A DNA stretch of 64,000 nucleotides from Chitinophagaceae bacterium UBA1931 (GCA_002337125.1 DDFJ01000004.1:2886134-2950133); one strand, 5' to 3'; positions 1 through 9,145 are shown, counted from the stretch's first letter. Notes: generated by a model from the letters alone, not told the origin. A program made the numbers and translations.

Positions 1-1803
1 AACTAACTTTTTGTAAAAGCCATTCAGCTTCACCAGTTCATCGTGTGTGCCACGCTCAACAATTTGTCCCTTTTGCAAAACAAGAATTTCATCAGCATGA
101 CGAATAGTTGATAATCGATGCGCAATAACAAGTGTTGTACGGTCCTTCATTAAATGATTGATTGCATCCTGTACCAATCGTTCGCTCTCTGTGTCAAGCG
201 ATGAAGTAGCCTCATCAAGAATTAATACCGGTGGGTTTTTTAAAACTGCTCTTGCAATGGTTACACGTTGTCTTTCACCACCGCTGAGTTTGCTTCCACG
301 GTCGCCAATATTTTCATTATAACCTTCTTCTTTTTGAATAATAAAATGATGTGCGTTGGCAATTTTTGCAGCAACTTCAATTTCTTCTCTTGTTGCTTCG
401 GGTTTGCTTAATGCAATATTAGCTGCAATACTATCATTAAATAAGATGGGTTCCTGTGTAACAATGCCCATCAGTTTTCGTAAACTTTCAAGCGTGTAAT
501 CTTTAATATTTATTCCGTCGATAAAAATTTCACCGCCGCTTACATCATGAAACCTTGGAACAAGATCGGCCAATGTTGATTTGCCTGATCCGCTTGAACC
601 AACCAATGCAATTGTTTTTCCTTTAGCAAGTGTGAAGTTGATATTTTCAAGAACAGTTGTATCGTAGTAAGCAAACGAAACATTTCTGAATTCAATACTC
701 TTCTCAAACGAATTAATTGTAACAGGATTTTCTTTTTCAGTAATTACATCGGGCGTGCTGAGAATGGCTTCAATACGTTCAATAGCTGAAGCACCTCTTT
801 TGGTATTGTAATAAGCAGATGAAAGAGCCTTTGCTGGATTAATAATTTGTGAGAAGAATAAAATATAAGTTATAAAACTTTCAGGAGTAAGTCCGCCTGC
901 ATTATTACTTAAAATCATTTTCCCACCAAACCATAAAACACCACTTAAAACAAGTACACCCAGAAATTCAGATAATGGTGAAGCCATGTCGTTCCGGAAG
1001 TTAATCTTGTTACGTAAGTGATTCACATCACGGTTCATAGTGTGAAATTTCAGCCCCATCATTTTTTCAGCGCCAAATGCTTTAATCACCCTTATGCCTG
1101 ATAACGTTTCGTCAAGAATCGAGAGCACAATGCCGTTTTTTTCAAGGGCACTTTTTGACTGTTTCTTTAATGAACGGCTTACCCTGCCAATAATAAATCC
1201 TGTTGCCGGTAAAAAAATCAGCAGGAACAGTGATAATTTGGGGCTGATGAGTATCATCATCGCCAGGTAAAAAATAATAGTCAGCGGCTCCCTGATGAGT
1301 ACAACAAGAATCGAAAGAACGCTCCATTCAATTTCCGCAGCATCATTACTCATGCGTGACATCAGATCGCCCTTGCGCTGATCGGTGAAAAAACCAACCG
1401 GCAGTTTAAGGATCTTATCATATAAATCGCCTCTCAGTTTTGTCATGACACCATTACGCATTGGTGTTAATACCCTGAAGGAGAGATAGAGAAAAATATT
1501 TTTAAGCAAGATGGCAACAATAATTATCCCGCAAATAAATGCAAGAGCTGCTTCTTTACCTTTTGATGCGATGAGGTTACTGATAATATATTTCAGGTTC
1601 CCTAAAATGGCTTCTGCCGAAAGAGTGAATTCAGGTTTTATTGTTACAGGAGCTTCTTTCCCAAATAACAGCTGAAGAAAAGGAGCCAGCATTGCCAGCG
1701 AAACCATTGAAAATGCAATTGAGAGAATGATAAAGAAAAAGTAAGAAATGATATTTTCTTTATAAACTCTGAGATATCTGAAAATCCGGTTAAACTGTTT
1801 CAA
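1..1803 (-). CDS. MsbA-like ABC exporter (half transporter, C-terminus cut by window edge)
   Basis: Type IV ABC exporter half-transporter that would work as a homodimer in the inner membrane, exporting a lipid, lipid-linked or hydrophobic substrate. The N-terminal half (about residues 15-330) is a six-helix membrane domain. The C-terminal ATPase has Walker A GSSGSGKST (about residue 402), Q-loop VTQEP, signature LSGGERQRV (about 505), Walker B VLILDEATSSLD (about 530) and H-loop IAHRLST. About 601 codons are visible, which is nearly the full length of the family, so only a few C-terminal residues are missing. No ATG lies between the upstream in-frame stop and the conserved start of the protein, so I use TTG at 1801-1803 (L-K-Q-F-N-R-I). 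Divergent from rbfA. The substrate (lipid A-like or other) cannot be read from the sequence. Confidence 0.9.
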   Translation of the reverse strand, partial: MKQFNRIFRYLRVYKENIISYFFFIILSIAFSMVSLAMLAPFLQLLFGKEAPVTIKPEFTLSAEAILGNLKYIISNLIASKGKEAALAFICGIIIVAILLKNIFLYLSFRVLTPMRNGVMTKLRGDLYDKILKLPVGFFTDQRKGDLMSRMSNDAAEIEWSVLSILVVLIREPLTIIFYLAMMILISPKLSLFLLIFLPATGFIIGRVSRSLKKQSKSALEKNGIVLSILDETLSGIRVIKAFGAEKMMGLKFHTMNRDVNHLRNKINFRNDMASPLSEFLGVLVLSGVLWFGGKMILSNNAGGLTPESFITYILFFSQIINPAKALSSAYYNTKRGASAIERIEAILSTPDVITEKENPVTINSFEKSIEFRNVSFAYYDTTVLENINFTLAKGKTIALVGSSGSGKSTLADLVPRFHDVSGGEIFIDGINIKDYTLESLRKLMGIVTQEPILFNDSIAANIALSKPEATREEIEVAAKIANAHHFIIQKEEGYNENIGDRGSKLSGGERQRVTIARAVLKNPPVLILDEATSSLDTESERLVQDAINHLMKDRTTLVIAHRLSTIRHADEILVLQKGQIVERGTHDELVKLNGFYKKLV

Positions 1804-1952
1804 GAGTTGTTTTTTAGTTCTTTTCGTTTGTTCTTTTTCAGTTTAATGGATAAAAAACAGATGCTGAAAAAGAATTGGCTTTTGATTATACCTTATTTCA
1901 TGTCGTAAACGCCGCAAAGTAACTACTTTTACAGCGTTTAATTGTTGCAGAT

Positions 1953-2330
1953 ATGTTAGAAGGTAAACGTCAGAAACAGGTAGCCGGTGTAATTAACGAA
2001 GAATTGACCGTCATTTTCAGGAAAATTGGGCTGAATATGATTGATGGAGCATTGGTATCCATCTCAGCAGTAAAAGTAACCCCTGATTTGCTTGAAGCCA
2101 GGATTTACTTAAGTGTGTTCCAGGCAAAAGACAATGCAGCTGTTTTGAAGAAGGTAGAAGAAAAAGCATTTGAAATTAAGCGTGAACTGGCAGCAAAACT
2201 CAAGCACCAGTTACGCCGTATTCCTGAAATAAAATATTATCCCGACGATACGCTTGATCATGTGTTCAGAATGGAAGAGCTGTTTAAGAAAATTGAAGAA
2301 GAAAAAAAGCCGGGTAATACAGAAGAGTGA
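1953..2330 (+). CDS. rbfA: 30S ribosome-binding factor A (RbfA)
   Basis: Small cytoplasmic ribosome-assembly factor that binds free 30S subunits during 16S rRNA maturation and cold adaptation. 125 residues, typical for the family. It opens with the usual basic segment (EGKRQKQVAGVINEEL) and carries the KH-like fold with the family pattern LLEARIYLSVF and a basic HQLRRIPEIKYYPDDTLD segment near residues 85-105. A short acidic/basic tail follows. A TACTTTTA element about 30 bases upstream resembles a Bacteroidota -7 box. The LolC/E-like gene follows after 67 bases on the same strand, a common neighbourhood in this phylum. Confidence 0.93.
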   Translation: MLEGKRQKQVAGVINEELTVIFRKIGLNMIDGALVSISAVKVTPDLLEARIYLSVFQAKDNAAVLKKVEEKAFEIKRELAAKLKHQLRRIPEIKYYPDDTLDHVFRMEELFKKIEEEKKPGNTEE

Positions 2331-2397
2331 TTGATTACTGCTGAACAGAAATACAGCCACTAGAATTTCACATGATAAACTTCAAACAACAAACTCC

Positions 2398-3618
2398 TTG
2401 AACTTTCTCTTTGCCTGGCGTTATTTCAAATCAAAAAAATCAACCAATGCAATTAATATCATTGCATGGGTAACGGTTGCAGCAATGGCAGTAGGTACTG
2501 CTGCTATTGTAATAGTGCTGAGTATTTTTAATGGCTTTGAGGATTTGGTTAAATCATTATATTCTTCTTTTTATCCCGATATCAGAATTTCTGCTTCACA
2601 GCAAAAAGTAATGCTGCTTGATTCAGCTACAATCAGGAAAATATCACTGTTGAAAGATGTGGAAGCAATCAGCATGATTGTGGAAGAGAATGTGCATTTG
2701 CAGAATGGCGATTACCGCACCAACGCAGTTGTGATGGGAGTTGACGATGCTTTTTCAAAAGTGAGTGGTGTTGCACAAAAAGTGGATCATGGAAAATATG
2801 AAACGGGTACAGCAGAAACTCCGGCACTGGTGCTTGGAAGCGGTATTGAAAGTGCATTAAGCCTGCTGAGCGATCGTGCAGTAACACCTGTAACAGCTTA
2901 TCTTCCCAAAAAAGGAGCTGAAGCAACGGCTAACCCGCTTGATGCAATCAGCACAATTAATCTGCAACCGAGCGGATCATTTTCCATTCAGCAGGATTTT
3001 GATAACAAATATGTCATCACCAATATTGATGTAATTAAAGAAATGCTGGGCTATAAGCCGGCTGAGTTTACTTCGGCAGCAATAAAGCTGAAAGATCCAT
3101 CTTCAGAAAAAGCGGTCATACTTCAACTGAAACAACTATTGGGCAATAATTACCTTGTTGAAAACCGTTACCAGCAAAACCGCTCATTGTTTGCTGTGAT
3201 GCAGATGGAAAAGTGGGCTATTTATGGTATTCTTTGTTTGATTTTGATCATTGCAGCATTTAATATGATCGGTGCTCTTACAATGCTTGTACTGGAAAAA
3301 GAGCAAGACATACAGATACTGCAGGCAATGGGCGCTGGGAAACAATTTGTCAGGAAAATTTTCTTAACTGAAGGTGTATTGCTTGCTTTTGCCGGAACCA
3401 TAATCGGAATCATACTTGCTTTAATTTTCTGTTACCTGCAGGTAACATTTAAATTGATCCCATTACAAGGGTCTTTTATTATTGATTATTATCCTGTGCA
3501 GATTTCCATCATTGATATTTTACTTGTAATAGCAACTGTTTTTGTTATTGCTTTACTTGCATCGTGGATACCGTCAGTAAAAGCCGCCAGGCGAAGTATT
3601 TCATTACGTGCCCAATAA
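2398..3618 (+). CDS. LolC/LolE-type FtsX-family ABC transporter permease
   Basis: Inner-membrane permease of the MacB/LolCE superfamily; relatives release lipoproteins from the inner membrane for LolA-dependent transport. 406 residues. One helix lies near residues 20-47, followed by a large periplasmic domain (about 50-270) and then three helices (about 275-300, 320-350 and 365-392), which span the FtsX domain. The sequence begins NFLFAWRYFKSKKS, matching the usual start FxAxRYL(R/K)SKK. The start codon is TTG at 2398; the ATG at 2371 is in a different frame and stops at once. No ATP-binding partner is adjacent, as is usual for single LolE-like permeases in Bacteroidota. A role in lipoprotein release is inferred from family membership. 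Confidence 0.82.
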   Translation: MNFLFAWRYFKSKKSTNAINIIAWVTVAAMAVGTAAIVIVLSIFNGFEDLVKSLYSSFYPDIRISASQQKVMLLDSATIRKISLLKDVEAISMIVEENVHLQNGDYRTNAVVMGVDDAFSKVSGVAQKVDHGKYETGTAETPALVLGSGIESALSLLSDRAVTPVTAYLPKKGAEATANPLDAISTINLQPSGSFSIQQDFDNKYVITNIDVIKEMLGYKPAEFTSAAIKLKDPSSEKAVILQLKQLLGNNYLVENRYQQNRSLFAVMQMEKWAIYGILCLILIIAAFNMIGALTMLVLEKEQDIQILQAMGAGKQFVRKIFLTEGVLLAFAGTIIGIILALIFCYLQVTFKLIPLQGSFIIDYYPVQISIIDILLVIATVFVIALLASWIPSVKAARRSISLRAQ

Positions 3619-4015
3619 AGAGGAGTATGCCTGCCACTTATTTATCAATTAGGTGGGCAACTTCAACACCTATTACATACAAATTTATCGCACACATTGT
3701 TTTATTTCGCTGAAAAACAATGTGATATGAAGATTGTAAAAGTAAGAGACATACGGGATTGATTGAATTTATTATCAAGTTATAAGTGAACAATATGGTT
3801 CCTCATCTTTTTTTGTTTCCTTTGACGCCTAAGGTTATAGAATTGCGGAAAAGTCAAATGAAAAATATTTTTTACCCGAGGGAACTTTTTGGTCGTTTTG
3901 AGAGTCTATTTACTTAAAATTAATCGCCAGAAACGAAAAAGAGATTGGATTGAAGTTTTTTATCATCTAATTTTGACCCAGATCTCTATTTTGGCTTAAA
4001 AGAAAAATCAACTGC
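3619..4015. other. Intergenic region, 397 bp
   Basis: No convincing gene. Short open stretches exist (one at 3858-3917 encodes 19 codons), but none has a start, signal or family resemblance I can support. The stretch could be decayed coding sequence. Its 3' end holds the promoter-like element described at 3945-3975. The rest is AT-rich, with no hairpin followed by a T-run. Confidence 0.5.
3945..3975 (+). promoter_or_regulatory. Predicted Bacteroidota-type promoter for the WecA-like gene
   Basis: TAATTTTG at 3968-3975 matches the Bacteroidota -7 consensus TAnnTTTG. A TTG at 3945-3947 lies 20 bases upstream, at -33 spacing. The start codon is about 40 bases downstream. Recognised by eye only. 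Confidence 0.45.
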
Positions 4016-5182
4016 ATGGATCACCTTCTAATTGGTTCTGTGATATCATTCCTGGTTACATTCTCGGCAATTCCTATTATTATCAGGATTGCTGAAATGA
4101 AGCACCTGTTTGATGTTCCCGACGACCGAAAAGTACATGCAAATCCCGTCCCCTCTTTAGGTGGTATTGGAATATTTGCCGGCTTTATCATGGCTTTTCT
4201 TATTACCACTCCCACAGGTTTTGCTGAATTGCAGTATATGGCTGCTGCTTTTTTGGTTATCTTTTTCCTTGGAATGAAGGATGATATTGTTGTGCTGACC
4301 CCCTTTAAAAAATTTTTAGGGCAATTATTGGCTGCATTAATTGTTGTTTATAAAGGAGGTATTTTAATCGACAGTATGTATGGTTTTATGGGAATTGATA
4401 AAATGCCCTTATACCTCAGCGTTGGATTTACATTTTTAACCATCGTTGTAATAACCAATTCTTTCAATCTGATTGATGGGGTTGATGGCCTTGCAGGATC
4501 ACTTGGCTTATTTACCACTTTTGCTTTTGGATTTTATTTTTTACTGGCTAACCAGCTTTTTTATGCTGCATTGGCATTTAGTATGATGGGAGCGTTGGTA
4601 GCTTTCTTGATTTATAATATTTCGCCTGCAAAAATTTTTATGGGCGATACCGGATCGCTGCTATTAGGTTTTGTAAACTCGGTTTTAGTCATCAAGTTTA
4701 TTCAGGTTGCTTCAGTACCAACATCTGCAATTTATTTGCCTGCAGCACCAGCAATTGGTTTTGCTATTTTATTTGTTCCGCTTTTTGATACACTAAGAAT
4801 TTTTGCTTTCAGAATTCTTTCAAGACGTTCACCTTTCAGCCCAGACAGGAATCATGTGCATCACATGTTGCTTGATTTAGGCTTCAGCCATAGCATGGTA
4901 ACTTTTCTGGCAGTAATATTTAATGTTCTTGTTGCCGGTGCAATCATTATTGGCAGAAACTTAAATATTACTTTCTTGCTGTTGGGTCTTGTAAGCCTTG
5001 GCTTCTCCGTTATAAGTCTTCTTATTTATTCAAACAGAGTAAACAGGAAGAGGCTGTTTCAGCTTTCAATGGATTTATTGAAAAGAGAGGAAAGGGACTC
5101 CAAAGTCATCCCGTTAAAAAAGGCAACAACGGCAACGGCAGTACCTGCTCAAGCAACAGAACAAGGCGAAATTGCTAAATAA
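4016..5182 (+). CDS. WecA/TagO-like undecaprenyl-phosphate glycosyl-1-phosphate transferase
   Basis: Polytopic membrane enzyme that transfers a sugar-1-phosphate, probably GlcNAc-1-P, from a UDP-sugar to undecaprenyl phosphate. This starts O-antigen, teichoic-acid-like or capsule glycan synthesis. 388 residues with about ten membrane helices. It has the family motifs in order: DDRKVHANPVPSLGGIGI (about 37-54), a DD pair in FFLGMKDD, NSFNLIDGVDGLAG (about 147-160), FMGDTGSLLLG (about 208-218) and the sugar-specificity segment SPDRNHVHHMLLDLG (about 276-290). The H-x-H-H segment is typical of the WecA/TagO branch rather than MraY. The extreme C-terminus is a charged cytoplasmic tail. Preceded by a promoter-like element and followed by frr after 80 bases. 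Confidence 0.88.
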   Translation: MDHLLIGSVISFLVTFSAIPIIIRIAEMKHLFDVPDDRKVHANPVPSLGGIGIFAGFIMAFLITTPTGFAELQYMAAAFLVIFFLGMKDDIVVLTPFKKFLGQLLAALIVVYKGGILIDSMYGFMGIDKMPLYLSVGFTFLTIVVITNSFNLIDGVDGLAGSLGLFTTFAFGFYFLLANQLFYAALAFSMMGALVAFLIYNISPAKIFMGDTGSLLLGFVNSVLVIKFIQVASVPTSAIYLPAAPAIGFAILFVPLFDTLRIFAFRILSRRSPFSPDRNHVHHMLLDLGFSHSMVTFLAVIFNVLVAGAIIIGRNLNITFLLLGLVSLGFSVISLLIYSNRVNRKRLFQLSMDLLKREERDSKVIPLKKATTATAVPAQATEQGEIAK

Positions 5183-5232
5183 CCTGCTTTAATCATTTTT
5201 GCCCCAGTTTACAAGTGAACCGACAATTTTGT

Positions 5233-5240
5233 TAGGTTTG
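5233..5240 (+). promoter_or_regulatory. Predicted -7 promoter element upstream of frr
   Basis: TAGGTTTG fits TAnnTTTG and lies 22 bases before the frr ATG. No good TTTG sits at the expected -33 distance, so this is a weak call. Confidence 0.3.
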
Positions 5241-5262
5241 CAGTTCAACAATAATTAACAGT

Positions 5263-5826
5263 ATGTCAGACGATCTTTCATTGATTATGGATGATGCGGA
5301 AGAGCACATGAAAAAAGCTATCCAGCATCTGGAAATTGAATTGGTTAAAATCAGGGCGGGAAGGGCAAACCCCAATATGCTTGATGGAATTGTAGTTGAT
5401 TATTACGGATCACCCACACCTATCGGCCAGGTGGGCAATATTACTGCTGTAGATGCAAGAACAATCACTATTCAGCCTTGGGAAAAAAATATGCTCCACC
5501 CAATTGAAAGAGCAATCATTAATTCAAACATAGGACTGGCTCCGCAAAACGATGGAAATCTTATCCGTCTTTTTCTTCCACCTTTAACTGAAGAAAGAAG
5601 AAAGGAACTGGTTAAACGTGTTAATGGAGAAGGTGAACACACAAAAGTGGCTGTTCGCAATATCAGGAGAGAGGCAATTGAGCATATCAAGAAACTGCAG
5701 AAAGATGGATTAAGTGAAGATGCGGCAAAAGATGCTGAAAAAGATATGCAGGTATTAACAGATAAATATGCTGTATTAATTGATAAACATCTTGCTGCAA
5801 AAGATAAAGAAATTATGGCTGTATAA
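5263..5826 (+). CDS. frr: Ribosome recycling factor
   Basis: Cytoplasmic factor that, with EF-G, splits post-termination ribosomes. 187 residues, standard length. Family landmarks are present: an N-terminal helix with MKKAIQHLEIELVKIRAGRA (about 16-35), the PxxLDGIVVDYYGSPTPIGQV strand region, the ISNxxxGLxPxNDG-like segment SNIGLAPQNDGNLIRLFLPP (about 88-107), and the charged helical part TEERRKELVKRV and RNIRREA. The lone ATG at 5263 gives the full conserved N-terminus. pyrH, a frequent neighbour elsewhere, is not in the window. Confidence 0.96.
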   Translation: MSDDLSLIMDDAEEHMKKAIQHLEIELVKIRAGRANPNMLDGIVVDYYGSPTPIGQVGNITAVDARTITIQPWEKNMLHPIERAIINSNIGLAPQNDGNLIRLFLPPLTEERRKELVKRVNGEGEHTKVAVRNIRREAIEHIKKLQKDGLSEDAAKDAEKDMQVLTDKYAVLIDKHLAAKDKEIMAV

Positions 5827-5872
5827 ACAGCGATTGAATTTCAGAAAAGGGGTGCATCATTGCATCCCTTTT

Positions 5873-6742
5873 TTATTGCCTGTTAGCCAGATAAACTCCC
5901 GAAAGAATAATCAGCAGCCCGACTATCTGTAAAAAAGAAATGGTTTCTCCTGCAAGTAATCCCCACATTACTGCCACAAATGGAACACCATAGGTTACCA
6001 TTGAAGAAAACAATGCACCTGCCCTTTTCAATAACATATAAAATAAAATTGTGGCAATTGCTGTACCGAAAATACCAAGTACAGACGAAGCTCCTGCTGA
6101 GGTTAAAAAACTGGTTTCATGAAAAGAATAATGAAAGAAACCGGTAAAATAAAGTACAATCAAAGAAGGAGGAATCAGGAAAATAAAAGCAACCGAGGCG
6201 AGATGAATTGATCCAATATGCCTTAAGCGATGACTGATGATATTTACATTTACTCCATAACAAAATGTAGCTGCAAGAATAAGCAGCGCATAAAAGACAT
6301 TACTCTCTGTTGTGCCGTTATTTTTGGCAAAGAAAAGAAACAGCATTCCTGAAAATCCGATCAATACTCCCAGCGTTTTTTTCCAGGGGATAATTGATTT
6401 GAAAAATACAGCACCAACTGTAATCACAAACAAGGGCGTTAATGCATTCAACATGCCAGCAAGCGCACTGTCAATTTTTGTTTCAGCCACACAAAAAAGA
6501 ATAGCCGGGATAAAACTGCCGAGAACACCGGTGAGTATGGCAAGGGCAATGTCTTTACCATTCATTTGTTTTAACGCCTGTAACGAAAACGGAGTTAAAA
6601 CAATGCCTGCACTTAGCATTCTTATGGCTGCAACCTCATAAGCTGAAAGTGTTTTCAGTCCTTCTTTCATCAGGATAAAAGAACTTCCCCAGATTACACA
6701 AAGAGCAAGAAACAACAGCCAGTTGGTCAATTTTGAATTCAT
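5873..6742 (-). CDS. EamA/DMT-family transporter
   Basis: Inner-membrane permease of the drug/metabolite transporter superfamily, probably exporting a small metabolite or amino acid. It contains ten hydrophobic helices arranged as two five-helix EamA repeats. The first begins WLLFLALCVIWGSSFILMKEG with the typical WGSSF signature; the second begins NVFYALLILAATFCYGVN. I start it at ATG 6742 (M-N-S-K-L-T-N), 289 residues. The open frame extends 12 codons further upstream but into the probable promoter region of the divergent PPK2 gene. Convergent with frr, 46 bases away. The substrate is unknown. Confidence 0.85.
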   Translation of the reverse strand: MNSKLTNWLLFLALCVIWGSSFILMKEGLKTLSAYEVAAIRMLSAGIVLTPFSLQALKQMNGKDIALAILTGVLGSFIPAILFCVAETKIDSALAGMLNALTPLFVITVGAVFFKSIIPWKKTLGVLIGFSGMLFLFFAKNNGTTESNVFYALLILAATFCYGVNVNIISHRLRHIGSIHLASVAFIFLIPPSLIVLYFTGFFHYSFHETSFLTSAGASSVLGIFGTAIATILFYMLLKRAGALFSSMVTYGVPFVAVMWGLLAGETISFLQIVGLLIILSGVYLANRQ

Positions 6743-6811
6743 AAGGCCGCAAAGTTGAAGATAATTAGCGGAATACAAAGAACATCTTTATATTCGGTAA
6801 ACGACTTTTTT

Positions 6812-7558
6812 ATGGCTAACGTAAAACTTTCCTCCATCAGCACCCGTGCACCCAAGGGTTTAAACAAGGAAAAAATAAAAGCAAAAACAGCAAAAATGCT
6901 GCTTGAACTGGATGAACTGCAGAACCTCTTGATTGCAGAAAACAAGCATGCACTTTTAGTTGTAATCCAGGGAATGGATGCCAGTGGAAAAGATGGAGCT
7001 GTACGAAATGTGTTTGGCTCATTAAATCCGCTGGGCGTTTCTGTAAAATCGTATAAAGCGCCAACTGCAGAGGAATTATCGCACGACTTTTTATGGCGTA
7101 TTCATGCCAATGCTCCTTCAAAGGGAATGATCAGAATTTTTAACCGAAGCCATTATGAAGATATTTTAATAACACGTGTACACGGATGGTGCGATGATGA
7201 TACTGCAAAAAAAAGGATGAAGGCGATAAATGATTTTGAAGAGCTGCTTACGGATCATAATAATACAGTGATATTAAAATTCTATTTACATGTTTCGCAG
7301 AAAGAGCAGCAGGAGCGTTTAAACGAACGGTTGCATGATCCAAGGAAAATGTGGAAGTACAATGAAAATGATTTTAATGAAGCAAAGCTTTGGAAAAAGT
7401 ATATGAATTATTATGAAGAGTGTTTTAATACCTGTAATAAAATTCCCTGGCAAATAGTTCCCAGTGATCAAAACTGGTACAAAGAATATTTTATAGCAAA
7501 AGAAGTACTGTCAGTTTTAAAAAATCTGAAAATGCAATACCCGGGTTTGAAAAAATAA
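6812..7558 (+). CDS. Polyphosphate kinase 2 family protein (PPK2)
   Basis: Cytoplasmic phosphotransferase using polyphosphate to phosphorylate nucleotides (ADP/GDP or AMP, depending on class). It has a P-loop kinase fold: Walker A GMDASGKDGAVRNVFG (about residues 53-68), the lid/Walker B region FNRSHYEDILITRVHGW (about 110-126) and the conserved RLHDPRKMWKYNENDF segment. About 248 residues from ATG 6812 (M-A-N-V-K-L-S-S-I), which I prefer over the ATG at 6755 because the 19 extra residues match nothing. The compact single-domain length suggests class I or III. Nucleoside specificity cannot be assigned from sequence alone. Divergent from the EamA gene. Confidence 0.9.
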   Translation: MANVKLSSISTRAPKGLNKEKIKAKTAKMLLELDELQNLLIAENKHALLVVIQGMDASGKDGAVRNVFGSLNPLGVSVKSYKAPTAEELSHDFLWRIHANAPSKGMIRIFNRSHYEDILITRVHGWCDDDTAKKRMKAINDFEELLTDHNNTVILKFYLHVSQKEQQERLNERLHDPRKMWKYNENDFNEAKLWKKYMNYYEECFNTCNKIPWQIVPSDQNWYKEYFIAKEVLSVLKNLKMQYPGLKK

Positions 7559-7661
7559 AATTTGAAAATGCCGGTTTTTTTTCAAGATTTGTATCTCATC
7601 TCTTTGTGAGCCTTCTCATCCTCTTTTATTTTTTTATTTTTCACTTTAAAAAACAACCATT

Positions 7662-8033
7662 ATGGGAATGTTAAAAGAATTCAAGGATTTTGCCATGAAA
7701 GGCAATGTAATTGACCTGGCAGTAGGTGTGGTTATTGGTGCTGCATTTGGTGCTATAGTTGGCGCTGTTGTAGATCACATTATCATGCCAATTGTGGGAA
7801 TGATAACAGGTGGAATAAATTTTGACTCACTGTCAGTAAAAGTAGGTGATGCCGAATTAAAGTATGGCATGGCTATTTCTGCAGCTGTGAAGTTTCTTGC
7901 AATTGCGTTGTTCTTGTTTTTAGTTATCAAAGCTGTTAACAGAACAAAGAAACCAGAGCCGCCAGCTGAAGCTCCGCCAACACCGGAAGATATTGTTCTC
8001 CTTCGTGAAATTCGTGATGCATTGAAAAAATAA
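7662..8033 (+). CDS. mscL: Large-conductance mechanosensitive channel
   Basis: Inner-membrane emergency valve opened by membrane tension during osmotic downshock. 123 residues with the typical architecture: an amphipathic N-terminus (GMLKEFKDFAMKGNVIDLA), pore helix TM1 with GVVIGAAFGAIVGAVVDHII (about 22-41), a short periplasmic loop, TM2 (about 72-91), and a charged C-terminal helix ending EIRDALKK. The N-terminal motif KGNVxDLAVGVVIGxAFG is diagnostic. Monocistronic, with a strong terminator directly downstream. Confidence 0.95.
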   Translation: MGMLKEFKDFAMKGNVIDLAVGVVIGAAFGAIVGAVVDHIIMPIVGMITGGINFDSLSVKVGDAELKYGMAISAAVKFLAIALFLFLVIKAVNRTKKPEPPAEAPPTPEDIVLLREIRDALKK

Positions 8034-8052
8034 ATCACAACAAAAAAAGTAA

Positions 8053-8086
8053 AACGGCAGCAGTTTTATACTGTTGCCGTTTTTTA
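8053..8086 (+). terminator. Rho-independent terminator after mscL
   Basis: A 12-bp stem, AACGGCAGCAGT paired with ACTGTTGCCGTT (one G-T pair), with a short TTTAT loop, followed by a run of Ts. It begins 19 bases after the mscL stop. Confidence 0.85.
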
Positions 8087-8158
8087 TTTGCAGCTGCAAC
8101 GCTGGCACTTAATTTGCCGTCTTAGTAGCAACTTTTAAAAGTTATAAAACAAATGTTT

Positions 8159-9085
8159 ATGAAAAAGATTTTAATAACCGGTGTAACACTGATAATGGCG
8201 TATGCTGTATATGCCCAGGATGCAGATGTGCAGAAAATGAAAAACGAAACAAAACGGGATGTAAAAAAAGATGAGAAGCAACCTGAAGGCTGGACAAAAG
8301 GTGGCGTGTTTAATCTCAACCTCAGCCAGGGTGCAAGCCGCAATTGGGCAGCAGGAGCAGAGAAATCTTCTTTCTCCGTTAATGCATTGGTCAGCACATT
8401 TGCTTATTATAAGAAAGGGAAAAACGCATGGGATAATATATTAAATCTTCAATACGGATTGGTTAACACAACAAGCCTTGGCACCAGGAAAAATGATGAC
8501 CGTATTGATTTGCTTACACGTTATGGCTACCAGTTAAAAAATCCCAAATGGTATGCAACAGCATTAGGTAATGTACGTACTCAATTTACAGATGGATTTA
8601 TTTATGCAGAGAGTACAAAAACTTTAAACTCATCTTTTTTTGCTCCGGCTTATGTTTTGCTTTCGCCGGGTATTATGTACAAGCCCAACGCAACATTTGA
8701 TGTGTTTTTATCGCCCGTTACAGGGCGTTGGACGGTTGTGAATAATTCAAATAAAAAGCTGCGGTCACTTTATGGTTTCAGCGATACAACAAAGGCTGCT
8801 CAGAATGAGTTCGGCGCATTTTTAACGGCTAATTTCAAAAAAGAAATTCTGAAAAATGTAAACTATACCTCCCGTCTCGATTTGTTCAGTAATTACAAAA
8901 AACAGCCCCAGAATATTGATGTTTACTGGAGCAATATTATCGGGATGAAAGTGAATAAATACATTGGTGTTACCTATAATCTTGATCTTTTATATGATCA
9001 TGATGTGAAAAACCCCAAAACGGGAGGTTTGATGGGTACCCAGCTCAAATCTTTATTGGGCGTAGGTTTTACAGCTACTTTTTAA
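8159..9085 (+). CDS. DUF3078 outer-membrane protein
   Basis: Bacteroidota-specific envelope protein of unknown function. A signal peptide starts MKKILITGVTLIMAYAVYAQ and is cut after A-Q. A short lysine/glutamate-rich linker follows, then GWTKGGVFNLNLSQGASRNW and alternating-pattern strands up to a C-terminal phenylalanine (GFTATF), which fits an outer-membrane beta-barrel. About 308 residues from ATG 8159, chosen over the ATG two codons earlier because the lysines then directly follow the start. The SQ-x-S-x-NW pattern is characteristic of DUF3078. It precedes scpA with 60 bases between. Function is unknown. Confidence 0.8.
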   Translation: MKKILITGVTLIMAYAVYAQDADVQKMKNETKRDVKKDEKQPEGWTKGGVFNLNLSQGASRNWAAGAEKSSFSVNALVSTFAYYKKGKNAWDNILNLQYGLVNTTSLGTRKNDDRIDLLTRYGYQLKNPKWYATALGNVRTQFTDGFIYAESTKTLNSSFFAPAYVLLSPGIMYKPNATFDVFLSPVTGRWTVVNNSNKKLRSLYGFSDTTKAAQNEFGAFLTANFKKEILKNVNYTSRLDLFSNYKKQPQNIDVYWSNIIGMKVNKYIGVTYNLDLLYDHDVKNPKTGGLMGTQLKSLLGVGFTATF

Positions 9086-9100
9086 TCGGGTTTAGTTCCC

Positions 9101-9108
9101 TACATTTG
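9101..9108 (+). promoter_or_regulatory. Predicted -7 element upstream of scpA
   Basis: TACATTTG matches TAnnTTTG and lies 37 bases before the scpA ATG. The -33 region is poor. A perfect hairpin follows directly (9109-9136). Confidence 0.4.
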
Positions 9109-9136
9109 CAAGTCCCGGCCATACGACCGGGACTTG
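9109..9136 (+). other. Perfect 10-bp hairpin between DUF3078 gene and scpA
   Basis: CAAGTCCCGG (9109-9118) pairs with CCGGGACTTG (9127-9136) across the 8-base loop CCATACGA. It is followed only by TTC, not by a long T-run. It could be a weak terminator for the DUF3078 gene or a stem in the scpA 5' leader. Confidence 0.6.
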
Positions 9137-9145
9137 TTCATACAT

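Noticed and set aside
3858..3917. 19-codon open frame in the 3619-4015 spacer
   Set aside because: No export signal, no terminator, no resemblance to a known small protein. Probably chance or the remains of decayed coding sequence.
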